64,000 bases of DNA from NCBI RefSeq assembly GCF_904848625.1, contig NZ_CAJHCP010000001.1, positions 310,001-374,000 on the forward strand, written 5' to 3'. Both the position numbers and the translations under genes were made by a program. The stretch's first letter is position 1, and every line of letters starts with the position of its first letter. Below, in pieces: positions 47,002 through 55,625 of this stretch. The stretch comes from Paraburkholderia metrosideri (GTDB taxonomy: Bacteria > Pseudomonadota > Gammaproteobacteria > Burkholderiales > Burkholderiaceae). The notes beneath the pieces were generated by a model that worked only from the letters and a program-made list of their open reading frames with translations, was not told where the DNA came from and did no database searches.

Positions 47002-48867
47002 TTAGAGAATTTCCGACGCGTAATCGGCCAGTCGCGAACGCTCGCCGCGCGCCAGCGTCACGTGCCCGCTGTGCGCCCAACCCTTGAAGCGATCAACCAC
47101 ATACGTCAGCCCGGAACTGCCTTCGGTCAGGTAGGGCGTGTCGATCTGCGCAATATTGCCCAGACAGATGATCTTCGTGCCCGGACCCGCGCGCGTGACC
47201 AGCGTTTTCATCTGTTTCGGCGTCAGATTCTGCGCTTCGTCGATGATCAGGTATTTATCCACGAACGTGCGGCCACGCATGAAGTTCATGCTCTTGACCT
47301 TCAGACGCGAGCGGATCAGCTCCTGGGTCGCAGCGCGGCCCCATTCACCGGCAGCGTCGTCGGTCTTTTGCAGGACTTCGAGGTTGTCGTCGAATGCACC
47401 CATCCACGGCTGCATTTTTTCCTCTTCCGTACCCGGCAGGAAGCCGATGTCTTCGCCGACCGGCACCGTCGCGCGCGTGACGATGATCTCGTTGTAGCGC
47501 TTGTCGTCGAGTACCTGCGCGAGGCCGGCCGCGAGCGCGACCAGCGTCTTGCCCGTGCCCGCCTGACCCAGCAGCGTGACGAAGTCGATTTCCGGATTCA
47601 TCAACAGATTCAGCGCGAAATTCTGCTCGCGATTGCGCGCCGTGATGCCCCACACGTTGTTCTTGTGGTGACCGTAGTCGCGCAGCGTTTGCAGCAACGC
47701 CGTCTTGCCGTTCAACTCACGCACCAGCGCGTGAAACGCCGGCTCGCCGTTTTGCGGTTCCAGATAGACGAACTCGTTGACTAGCATCGACGGACACAGC
47801 GGACCGGTCACGCGGTAATACGTGGTGCCGGTTTTAGTGTCCTGCCAGCTCTCCATGCCCTTTGCGTGCTTGGTCCAGAAGTCCTGCGGCAGCGCGCGGA
47901 TGCCGGAGTACAGCAGATCGCTGTCTTCGAGCACCTGGTCATTGAAGTAATCTTCAGCGGGCAGGCCGAGCGCATGCGCCTTGATGCGCATGTTGATGTC
48001 TTTCGACACCAGCACGACCTGGCGATCCGCGCGGTCGCGCTGCAACGCACGCACGACACCCAGAATCTGGTTGTCGGCCTTGCCTTCCGGCAGACCTTCG
48101 ACCGGCTCGATCGCAGTCAGCTTGGTCTGGAAGTACAGACGCCCGGATGCCTCGCGGCTGCCCAGACGCGCGAGCGAAATGCCGTCGGACATATTGCCCG
48201 CGTTGGCGACCAGCGCGTCCAGCGTACGGCTCACCTGACGCGCGTTACGCGCGACTTCCGACATGCCCTTCTTGTGGTTGTCGAGTTCTTCCAACGTCAT
48301 CATCGGCAGATAGACGTCGTGTTCCTCGAAACGGAACAGGCAGCTCGGATCGTGCATCAGCACGTTCGTGTCGAGCACGAACAGCTTCTGGATTTCGACC
48401 GGGTCGGTAGCCGCCCCGCGTTTCTTGCTAGTGCCGCGGGTGGCCGGCGCGGCAGCCGCGGGCGAGCTCGCCGCGGGCTGTCTGGCGCTCGGCGCACGGG
48501 CGACGACTGGTTGCGGTTCGGCAACAGGCGCGGACGGCTCGGCTTGCGGGCGGGCAGCCGGAACCGGCTGCAACAACGCAGCGGTTTGTTTGGACTTGCG
48601 GCTGCGCGCCGGGGCGGCTTGCCCAGCGGATTCGGACGCAGCGGTGGAGGCCGACGACGCCGGCACGGGGCGCAGCGTAGTGGCTGCATTGGCGGCGTGC
48701 GCCATCGGCGTGGCGACGTTCGCGCGGCCGTAATCGGCCGATTCTGTAGGCTCCCCAACGCCAGCCTGTTTCTTCGCGGCGGAGCGCGCCGGGGTGGCGG
48801 CTTTGGCCTTGTATTCGTCAGGCGGCAGGAGATTGCCGAGCTTGCTGGGGGGGGTAGGCAAAGGCAT
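47002..48867 (-). CDS. PIN-PhoH fusion protein (PhoH2-like)
   Basis: 621 residues. A PIN nuclease-like domain begins near 162 (KLFVLDTNVLMHDPSCLFRF, Asp166), and a PhoH ATPase domain follows with Walker A LGQAGTGKTLVALAAG and Walker B LIIDEAQNLTPKQMKTLVTR. PIN-PhoH (PhoH2) proteins from other bacteria unwind and cut RNA. The first 155 residues are an Ala/Pro/Lys-rich, probably disordered extension beyond the usual length of about 460. A GAGGGAA precedes the ATG. Confidence 0.94.
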   Translation of the reverse strand: MPLPTPPSKLGNLLPPDEYKAKAATPARSAAKKQAGVGEPTESADYGRANVATPMAHAANAATTLRPVPASSASTAASESAGQAAPARSRKSKQTAALLQPVPAARPQAEPSAPVAEPQPVVARAPSARQPAASSPAAAAPATRGTSKKRGAATDPVEIQKLFVLDTNVLMHDPSCLFRFEEHDVYLPMMTLEELDNHKKGMSEVARNARQVSRTLDALVANAGNMSDGISLARLGSREASGRLYFQTKLTAIEPVEGLPEGKADNQILGVVRALQRDRADRQVVLVSKDINMRIKAHALGLPAEDYFNDQVLEDSDLLYSGIRALPQDFWTKHAKGMESWQDTKTGTTYYRVTGPLCPSMLVNEFVYLEPQNGEPAFHALVRELNGKTALLQTLRDYGHHKNNVWGITARNREQNFALNLLMNPEIDFVTLLGQAGTGKTLVALAAGLAQVLDDKRYNEIIVTRATVPVGEDIGFLPGTEEEKMQPWMGAFDDNLEVLQKTDDAAGEWGRAATQELIRSRLKVKSMNFMRGRTFVDKYLIIDEAQNLTPKQMKTLVTRAGPGTKIICLGNIAQIDTPYLTEGSSGLTYVVDRFKGWAHSGHVTLARGERSRLADYASEIL

Positions 48868-49232
48868 GGTTTCCCTCGAATTAATCGGGTCACATATCGT
48901 GCGCCGCCTGTCGCATTCTGCCGGTGCCAGTCAATGCGCACGCAGTTTGCGCCCGGAGGCGCGCATTCGGTCTAGAGATGCCGGTTCGCCTGGTCTTCGA
49001 TCGGCTCCTTAACGGAAGCGCGCAACCGAGTGAACGAACGGCAGCGCGCAATTAAAAAAGCCGCCGCCCCAGCGTGTGGAGCAAGCGGCTCGCCTACAGT
49101 GCTCGCGTTGCACCTCACGACTCCGACGGTACCGGTATAAGCAACGAAACCGGTAAAACGACCGTCGAGTCTGGCGCAGCTGCGGGAAATTTGGGATGGA
49201 CAGGCACTCATTGGAACCCAATATATCGCGCC
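48868..49232. other. intergenic region between phoH-like and bcp genes
   Basis: About 365 bases. Apart from the bcp terminator and the presumed phoH-like promoter, nothing is seen. Confidence 0.5.
49053..49090 (-). terminator. probable terminator of bcp
   Basis: On the minus strand AGCCGC (49090-49085) pairs with GCGGCT (49064-49059), with weaker inner pairing, followed by TTTTTT. Confidence 0.65.
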
Positions 49233-49694
49233 TCAAAGCGCTTGTACAGCCTCCAGAATATCGTCGACGTGGCCTGGTACTTTTACGCCACGCCACTCCT
49301 GGCGCAGCACCCCTTCGGCGTCGATCAGGAACGTGGAGCGTTCAATTCCACGCACTTCTTTGCCATACATTTTCTTCATTTTGATGACGTTGAAGAGCGC
49401 GCAAAGATTTTCTTCCGGGTCTGAAATCAGTGGGAAAGGTAATTCGAGCTTTGCCTTGAAATTGTCATGCGAGCGCAGGCTGTCGCGCGACACGCCGAGG
49501 ATTTCCGCGCCGGCCTTCTTGAACTTAGGGTACAGGTCGCGGAATTGCAGACCTTCGGTCGTGCAGCCTGGCGTGTTGTCCTTCGGGTAGAAATACAGCA
49601 CCACCTTTTTGCCCCGCAGTTTGGACAGCGTGATCTCGCCGCCGGTAGCGGGGGCGGTGAAGTCGGGGATGGGTTGGTCGACTGCGATGGACAC
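49233..49694 (-). CDS. bcp: thioredoxin-dependent peroxiredoxin, Bcp type
   Basis: 153 residues. The peroxidatic Cys44 lies in YPKDNTPGCTTEG, with Arg in EWRGVKVPGH. The residue five places after Cys44 is Leu, so the resolving Cys of E. coli Bcp (Cys50) is absent and resolution must use another thiol. The start is GTG at 49694, with GGAGA just upstream. It reduces peroxides using thioredoxin or glutaredoxin. It follows arnD on the same strand. Confidence 0.95.
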   Translation of the reverse strand: MSIAVDQPIPDFTAPATGGEITLSKLRGKKVVLYFYPKDNTPGCTTEGLQFRDLYPKFKKAGAEILGVSRDSLRSHDNFKAKLELPFPLISDPEENLCALFNVIKMKKMYGKEVRGIERSTFLIDAEGVLRQEWRGVKVPGHVDDILEAVQAL

Positions 49695-49845
49695 GAGGTT
49701 CTCCGGTTGTTATGGTCGGCGCCGCCCGCGGTTGACTGCTGCGTCGGCGTCGGCCTGGCATCGAGGCTTTTGGGGAGGTCGGCCTGGCGCGCGGCCTGTT
49801 CTCGCGCGTGGGCCGGGTCGTCAGGGGTGGCGGCTGGTTGCCCGG

Positions 49846-50739
49846 TCAGGGCTGGACAATCAGTTCGCCGGAACGCCCTGGAATTTCGCCCCACGTAACA
49901 GGGTACGATGGCAGCGTGTTGCGGTCCAGCGTGGCGTAGTAATCGCCCATGGTTGCGAACGTGTGGCCTTGCGCGCGCCAGCCTTCAAGCAGCTGTTCGA
50001 AAATGGGCGCGAGCTTTTGCCCTTCGAGTTCTGCGTGCAGCGTGAACACCTGGTCGTGCGGGTTGCTGTCGGTGTGCTTCAACATCCAGCCGGCGACGTT
50101 GTGCAGATCGACGCCGTCCACGCCCAGCACTTCGTCGAGCGTGGGCAGCGTGGTCGGCATCTGCACATGCGCTAGCGTCTTGCCGTCGACGACCGGCAGA
50201 TACGGCGAATGTCCGCGGCCGTCGGACGCGTAGTGCATGCCCCACGCGTCGATCTGCTCGAACGCGTAGCCGTTCATCTGCCAGCCCGCCGCGCCGTGCG
50301 TCACCGGCGGCGCGCCGAAAATATCGGCGAAACGGTCGTGGCTTTTCTGCATTTGCGCGGTCGTCCACGCGCGGTCTTTCGAACGCACGTTGTCCTGCCA
50401 GACCACGTGATCCCACGTATGAATGCCGCATTCGAAGCCGGCTTCATGAATCGCACGCATTTCCGCCGATGTCTTCGCGCCGATGTCAGGCCCCGGCAGC
50501 AGCACGCCGTACATCAACTGCTTGATGCCGTAGTGTTCGACCACCGAAGTACGCGACACCTTCTTCAGAAACCCCGGCCGCAGCACGCGCCGCATCGCCC
50601 AACCGGTGTGGTCGGGCCCGAGGCTGAACAGGAAGGTGGCGCGCGCCTTGAAGCGGTCGAAGATACGCGCGAGATTCGGCACGCCTTCGCGGGTGCCGCG
50701 CAGCGTGTCGACGTCGATCTTCAGGACGATACGGGCCAA
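49846..50739 (-). CDS. arnD: 4-deoxy-4-formamido-L-arabinose-phosphoundecaprenol deformylase ArnD
   Basis: 297 residues with a NodB-type polysaccharide deacetylase fold. Metal ligands appear as Asp in LKIDVDTLRG and the two His in GIHTWDHVVW. HGAAGWQMNGYAFEQI and FTLHAELEGQKL are typical of ArnD. It removes the formyl group from the lipid-linked sugar before transfer to lipid A. It ends the arn cluster and follows the ArnA decarboxylase gene by ten bases. Confidence 0.95.
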   Translation of the reverse strand: MARIVLKIDVDTLRGTREGVPNLARIFDRFKARATFLFSLGPDHTGWAMRRVLRPGFLKKVSRTSVVEHYGIKQLMYGVLLPGPDIGAKTSAEMRAIHEAGFECGIHTWDHVVWQDNVRSKDRAWTTAQMQKSHDRFADIFGAPPVTHGAAGWQMNGYAFEQIDAWGMHYASDGRGHSPYLPVVDGKTLAHVQMPTTLPTLDEVLGVDGVDLHNVAGWMLKHTDSNPHDQVFTLHAELEGQKLAPIFEQLLEGWRAQGHTFATMGDYYATLDRNTLPSYPVTWGEIPGRSGELIVQP

Positions 50740-50749
50740 GGATCAGCCC

Positions 50750-51796
50750 TTATTGCTGTTCGACGAGCGCGCGCGCTTCGCCGACATGGCCGCGATACGC
50801 TTCGAAAATTTTGCGCAGCGCTTCGTCGAACGTCGACTTCGGCGCCCAGCCGAGTTCCTGCATCGTGTTGTCGATCTTCGGCACGCGGTTCTGCACGTCC
50901 TGATAGCCGGCGCCGTAGTAAGCGCCCGACGACGTTTCGACCAGTTGAACCTGCTTGGCCATGTCCGCGTATTCGGGGAATTCGGCGGCCAGCGTCAGCA
51001 TCTTGTGCGCGAGCTCACGCACCGAGAAGTTGTTGGTCGGGTTGCCGATGTTGTAGATCTTGCCCGTGGCAATGCCGTCCTTGTTCTCGATGATCTTCAT
51101 CAGCGCGCCGATGCCGTCGTCGATATCGGTGAACGCACGCTTCTGCGCGCCGCCGTCGACGAGGCTAATGTTCTCGCCGCGCACGATATGGCCGAGGAAC
51201 TGCGTGACCACGCGCGAGCTGCCTTCCTTCGGCGTGTAGATCGAGTCGAGGCCCGGGCCGATCCAGTTGAACGGGCGGAACAGCGTGAAGTTCAGGCCTT
51301 CCATGCCGTAGCCCCAGATCACGCGGTCCATCAACTGCTTCGAGCACGCGTAGATCCAGCGCGGCTTGTTGATCGGGCCGTACGACAGTTGCGATTCTTC
51401 CGGATCGAACTGCTCGTCCGTGCACATGCCGTAGACCTCGGAGGTCGACGGAAACACGAGGTGCTTGCCGTACTTGACGGCCGAACGCACGATCGGCAGG
51501 TTCGCTTCGAAGTCGAGTTCGAACACGCGCAACGGCTGCTTCACGTAGGTAGCGGGCGTGGCGATCGCGACCAGCGGCAGGATCACGTCGCACTTCTTGA
51601 CGTGATATTCGACCCACTCCTTGTTGATCGTGATGTCGCCTTCGAAGAAGTGCATCCGCTCATGATTGATGAGGTCGCCCAGACGTTCAGTCTGCATGTC
51701 CATCCCGAAGACTTCCCAGTCGGTCGTTTCGAGAATGCGTTTGGACAGGTGATGGCCGATGAAGCCGTTCACACCCAGAATCAGGACTTTTTTCAT
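50750..51796 (-). CDS. arnA: UDP-glucuronic acid decarboxylase, ArnA C-terminal-type stand-alone protein
   Basis: 348 residues, equal to the C-terminal half of E. coli ArnA. The NAD site GVNGFIGHHL, the Ser/Glu pair in PSTSEVYG, the Tyr/Lys in YACSKQLMDR and the arginine of RAFTDIDDGI match the oxidative decarboxylase that makes UDP-4-keto-pentose. Its ATG overlaps the stop of the formyltransferase gene (51793-51796), so the two halves of ArnA are split but still coupled. Confidence 0.95.
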   Translation of the reverse strand: MKKVLILGVNGFIGHHLSKRILETTDWEVFGMDMQTERLGDLINHERMHFFEGDITINKEWVEYHVKKCDVILPLVAIATPATYVKQPLRVFELDFEANLPIVRSAVKYGKHLVFPSTSEVYGMCTDEQFDPEESQLSYGPINKPRWIYACSKQLMDRVIWGYGMEGLNFTLFRPFNWIGPGLDSIYTPKEGSSRVVTQFLGHIVRGENISLVDGGAQKRAFTDIDDGIGALMKIIENKDGIATGKIYNIGNPTNNFSVRELAHKMLTLAAEFPEYADMAKQVQLVETSSGAYYGAGYQDVQNRVPKIDNTMQELGWAPKSTFDEALRKIFEAYRGHVGEARALVEQQ

Positions 51797-52740
51797 GAGT
51801 AACGGGGACTTTGGAGGGGAGTTCGAATGAGCTGGGCGAATTCGGCCGGGGAGACGACAGTTTCGCTGCCGTCGTGCTGGTGCCGCAATTCGTGGATGGC
51901 AATCGTGCGACCGTCGCCGCAGATCGCGAAAACGGCATTATCGCTTACGTGCAGGCCGGGCGGCAAATCCGAGCGAAGCGCGCCAGGCGCGGCCAGGCGT
52001 GCACGTGCGACGATAAAACGCTGTTCGCCGATGTCGGTGAAAGCGCCGGGATAGGGCGGCGCGACCGCGCGAATCAGGTTGTACACCTGCTGCGCGGGCT
52101 GGCTCCAGTCGATCCGGCCGTCTTCCGGCTTGCGGCCGCCGTAGTAGCTGCCGTGCGAGAGGTCGTTCGGCAGATGCGGCGCTTCGCCCGCGAGCAAAGC
52201 GGGCAGCACGCGCCAGAGCGTTTGCTCGGCGGCGACCGTGACTTTGTCGAATACCTGCGCGGCGGTATCGTCGGGCAGGATCGGTACCGGCGTCTGCGCG
52301 ATGATCGCGCCCGCGTCGGGCTTCGCGGCCATTTCGTGCAGCGTCGCGCCGGTTTCGGTTTCGCCGTAAATCACCGCCCAGTTAGTCGGCACGCGGCCGC
52401 GGTATTTCGGCAGCAACGAGCCGTGCATGTTGTAAGCGCCCCGTGAAGCGATGGCCAACAGGTCGACCGGCAACATATGGCGGTAGTAGAACGAGAAGAT
52501 GAAATCCGGGCGCGCAGCGCTGATGGCGGCGCGCAGTTCCGGACTTTTCGGATCAGCGGGCGTGACAACCGGAATGCCGTGTTCAGCCGCGACCGAAGCC
52601 ACACTGCCGAACCAGATGTTTTCGCTCGGGTTGTCCTCGTGCGTGACGACCAGCGCCACGTCGACGCCGCGCGCGAGCAACACCTGCAGGCAGCGCACGC
52701 CGACGTTGTGATACGCGAATACGACAGCGCGCGGCTTCAT
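51793..52740 (-). CDS. formyltransferase, ArnA N-terminal-type stand-alone protein
   Basis: 315 residues, equal to the N-terminal half of E. coli ArnA. It formylates UDP-4-amino-4-deoxy-L-arabinose with N10-formyltetrahydrofolate. The catalytic Asn and His lie in NMHGSLLPKYRGR and the Asp in AAKPDAGAIIAQ. VVFAYHNVGVRCLQVLL opens the fold. Its start overlaps the arnC stop (52737-52740) and its stop overlaps the decarboxylase start. Confidence 0.94.
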   Translation of the reverse strand: MKPRAVVFAYHNVGVRCLQVLLARGVDVALVVTHEDNPSENIWFGSVASVAAEHGIPVVTPADPKSPELRAAISAARPDFIFSFYYRHMLPVDLLAIASRGAYNMHGSLLPKYRGRVPTNWAVIYGETETGATLHEMAAKPDAGAIIAQTPVPILPDDTAAQVFDKVTVAAEQTLWRVLPALLAGEAPHLPNDLSHGSYYGGRKPEDGRIDWSQPAQQVYNLIRAVAPPYPGAFTDIGEQRFIVARARLAAPGALRSDLPPGLHVSDNAVFAICGDGRTIAIHELRHQHDGSETVVSPAEFAQLIRTPLQSPRYS

Positions 52741-53780
52741 GGATTCGGCCCCTGATCGACCAGCGGAGCGGTTTGCACAGCCTGCACCACGGCTTGACGC
52801 GGCGCTTCGGTCACGGTCGTGCCGTCGCGCTGTTCCAGAATGGTCTGCACCAGATAGCGCGGACGCGCGCGCACCTGCTGATAAATCCGGCCGATGTATT
52901 CACCAAGCAGCCCGAGCGCGAAAATAATCACGCCGAGCAGGAAGAACATCACGGCGAACAGCGTGAACACACCTTGCACTTCCGCGCCGATGATGAAGCG
53001 TCGAATCAGCAGCAACACGAACAACGCGGCCGACCCGAGCGACAGGATCACGCCAATGAACGACAGCCATTGCAACGGCACCACCGAGAAACCGGTGACG
53101 AGGTCGAAATTCAAACGGATCAGCGAATACAGCGAGTACTTTGATTCACCGGCAAAACGCTCTTCGTGCGCGACTTCGATCTCGACCGGGTTCTGCGCAA
53201 ACGTATACGCGAGCGCCGGAATGAACGTGTTGATTTCGCCGCAACGATTGATCGTGTCGATGATGTGCCGGCTGTACGCGCGCAGCATGCAGCCCTGGTC
53301 GGTCATCTTGATGCGGGTGATGCGCTCGCGCAGCCGGTTCATCGCGCGCGAGGCCTTGCGGCGCCACAAGCTGTCCTGGCGTTGCAGGCGGATCGTGCCG
53401 ACATAGTCGTAGCCTTCGCGCATCTTCGAGACCAGCTTGCCGATTTCTTCCGGCGGATTCTGCAGGTCGGCGTCGAGCGTGATGACGATGTCGCCGCGCG
53501 ACTGTTCGAAGCCCGCCAGAATCGCCATGTGCTGACCGTAGTTGCCGTTCAGCAGGATCACGCGGCTCGTGTCAGGCCGCGCGCGGAACTGCTCGGCGAG
53601 CAGAGCGGCGGATTTGTCGCGGCTGCCGTCGTTGATGAAGATCACTTCATAACCGGTGCCGAGCGCGTCGAGCGCCGGGTAGAGGCGCTCGAATAGCGCG
53701 GCCAGCCCGGCTTCCTCGTTGTACACCGGAATGATGATCGACACTTCCGGGGCAACAGCGCGATGTTCCGAATAAGTCAT
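52737..53780 (-). CDS. arnC: undecaprenyl-phosphate 4-deoxy-4-formamido-L-arabinose transferase ArnC
   Basis: 347-residue family 2 glycosyltransferase. VSIIIPVYNEEAGL, the DxD-type TLDADLQNPPEEIG and DYVGTIRLQRQDSLWRR lie in the cytoplasmic domain. Two C-terminal membrane segments (LQWLSFIGVILSLGSAALFV, FTLFAVMFFLLGVIIFALG) anchor it. It puts the formamido sugar on undecaprenyl phosphate. It follows arnB by seven bases. Confidence 0.95.
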   Translation of the reverse strand: MTYSEHRAVAPEVSIIIPVYNEEAGLAALFERLYPALDALGTGYEVIFINDGSRDKSAALLAEQFRARPDTSRVILLNGNYGQHMAILAGFEQSRGDIVITLDADLQNPPEEIGKLVSKMREGYDYVGTIRLQRQDSLWRRKASRAMNRLRERITRIKMTDQGCMLRAYSRHIIDTINRCGEINTFIPALAYTFAQNPVEIEVAHEERFAGESKYSLYSLIRLNFDLVTGFSVVPLQWLSFIGVILSLGSAALFVLLLIRRFIIGAEVQGVFTLFAVMFFLLGVIIFALGLLGEYIGRIYQQVRARPRYLVQTILEQRDGTTVTEAPRQAVVQAVQTAPLVDQGPNP

Positions 53781-53787
53781 TTCGGCT

Positions 53788-54948
53788 TTACTTTCCGTAT
53801 TGTTCGCAAATTTCGTTGACCGCGCGGCATACGCGCTCCACGTCGCTTTCGTTCATCAACGTGAAGAGCGGCAGCGTGACCGTGGTCGCGCCAAAGCGCT
53901 CCGCATGCGGGAACATGCCTTCCTTGAAGCCGCGTTCGCGGTACAGCGTGAACAGATGCAGCGCAGGATAATGCACGCCCGAGCCAACGCCGCGCTCTTT
54001 CAGTTCATTCATGAAGCCGGCGCGGTCGATCGACAGTTTTTCGAGCGGCAGCGTGATCTGGAACATGTGCCAGTTGCTGTTCTCGAGGTCGGCAAACGGC
54101 AGGCCGACGCCCAGCTCCGCCGCCGGGCCCTTGCCCAGTCCAGCGAAATAGAGGCGCACCAGCTTCTTGCGTTGTTCGATGAACCGCTCCATATGCGGCA
54201 GCTGACCGAGCCCGACGCGCGCGGCGACGTCCGTCAGATTGTATTTGCCGCCGAGCACGTCGCAGTCCATGCCGTCGAAACCCGTGCGGGTGATGCCTTG
54301 CAGCCGGTACTTCTGGGCCAGCACGGCTTCTTCGTCGTTGTTCAGCACCAGCGCGCCGCCTTCGATCGAGGTCAGATTCTTGTTTGCGTGGAAGCTGAAC
54401 GACACGATGTCGCCGAGCTTGCCGATGCGCTCGCCGTTCCACGTCGAGCCGAACGCCTGCGCCGCATCTTCGACCACGCGCAGCTTGTGCTCGCGGGCAA
54501 TCGCGTACAGGCGGTCCATGTCGACCGGCAGGCCCGACAGATACACCGGCAGCAGCGCCTTGGTGCGCGGCGTGATGGCCTTTTCCAGCAGATTCAGGTC
54601 GATATTGCGGGTGACCGGATCGATGTCGACGAATACCGGTGTCGCGCCGACCTGAAGGATCACATTGCAGGTGGACACCCACGTGGCGGGCGTGGTGATG
54701 ACTTCGTCGCCGGGACCGACGCCGGCGATGCGCAGGCCGATCTCCATCGTCGCGGTGCCGGAGTTGAACGTGCGCACCGGACGGCCGCCGCAGTACCCGG
54801 ACAGCGCCGCTTCGAACTTCTGGTTCTGCGGACCGGTGGTGATCCAGCCGGAGCGCAGCACGTCGGCGACGCCCTGGATCGTTTCTTCATCGATCTCAGG
54901 TTTGACGAACGGCAAAAACGGCAAAACTGGAACTGTTGACTGGCTCAT
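53788..54948 (-). CDS. arnB: UDP-4-amino-4-deoxy-L-arabinose aminotransferase ArnB
   Basis: 386-residue DegT/DnrJ/EryC1 aminotransferase. PLP-binding Lys is in FSFHANKNLTSIEGGAL; RTFNSGTATMEIGLR, TPATWVSTCNVI and VEDAAQAFGS are typical. It uses glutamate to aminate the 4-keto sugar. The polarity order arnB-arnC-formyltransferase-decarboxylase-arnD matches the E. coli arnBCAD order, with arnA in two pieces. Its ATG follows a GAGCGAAG-like weak site. Confidence 0.95.
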   Translation of the reverse strand: MSQSTVPVLPFLPFVKPEIDEETIQGVADVLRSGWITTGPQNQKFEAALSGYCGGRPVRTFNSGTATMEIGLRIAGVGPGDEVITTPATWVSTCNVILQVGATPVFVDIDPVTRNIDLNLLEKAITPRTKALLPVYLSGLPVDMDRLYAIAREHKLRVVEDAAQAFGSTWNGERIGKLGDIVSFSFHANKNLTSIEGGALVLNNDEEAVLAQKYRLQGITRTGFDGMDCDVLGGKYNLTDVAARVGLGQLPHMERFIEQRKKLVRLYFAGLGKGPAAELGVGLPFADLENSNWHMFQITLPLEKLSIDRAGFMNELKERGVGSGVHYPALHLFTLYRERGFKEGMFPHAERFGATTVTLPLFTLMNESDVERVCRAVNEICEQYGK

Positions 54949-55228
54949 GAATGCTTCGCTCGATTGAGAGGGGCGCTACCCGAAGGGCGCGAAGTAAACC
55001 ACAAACTACGCGCAAACCCAAGGCCGCGGCAAAAAAGGCGCAACCGGAGAGCTTACCGCGGGCAACCTTAACTGTCGCTTAGCCTGGCGGCGGAGTCCGC
55101 TTACGGTATCTTGTACTGGTTGCGCCGGGCTAGCCGGCGCGGACGATAAACGGTAATAAATCGTTTCAGACTACGCGTTTCAAACCGCGTATGTCAGGCC
55201 CGAGGCCGCCTCGCCGCCGCCATCACGA
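54949..55228. other. 280-base gap between arnE-like and arnB
   Basis: Probably contains a promoter for arnB. A 7-bp hairpin (GCGCCGG, 55122-55128; CCGGCGC, 55134-55140) is present without a T tract. No gene is supported. Confidence 0.5.
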
Positions 55229-55600
55229 CTAGCTGCGCGCCAGCACCACCACGCCGATCAGGATGATGCCGATCCCAACCAGCTTCTGCACCGACATCAC
55301 TTCGCCGAACAGGTACCACGCCGCAAACGCGTTGACGACATAGCCGAGCGACAGCATCGGATAGGCGATCGACACGTCCACGCGCGACAGCCCGACGATC
55401 CACACGGCCACACTGATCACATAGCAGGCGAGGCCGCCGATCACCGGCGCCTGGGTCGCGAGTCGCCAGCCGATGGGCAGGATGTTCGCACGGGTGAATT
55501 CGAAGTGTCCAACGGCATTGGTGCCGGCTTTCAGCAGCAACTGCGCACCCGCGTTCAGCGTGACGCCCGCCAGGATGCAAATAAGGGAAATCGGGTTCAT
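55229..55600 (-). CDS. EamA/SMR-type protein, ArnE/ArnF-like flippase subunit
   Basis: 123 residues with four membrane segments: MNPISLICILAGVTLNAGAQ, LATQAPVIGGLACYVISVAV, VSIAYPMLSLGYVVNAFAAW and LVGIGIILIGVVVLARS. The small multidrug-resistance fold and position between arnT and arnB fit ArnE/ArnF, which together flip the lipid-linked sugar to the periplasm in E. coli. Only one such gene is present here. The ATG at 55600 agrees with the first membrane helix. Confidence 0.85.
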   Translation of the reverse strand: MNPISLICILAGVTLNAGAQLLLKAGTNAVGHFEFTRANILPIGWRLATQAPVIGGLACYVISVAVWIVGLSRVDVSIAYPMLSLGYVVNAFAAWYLFGEVMSVQKLVGIGIILIGVVVLARS

Positions 55601-55625
55601 CGAACGGTCAGATCCTGAGATGGGG

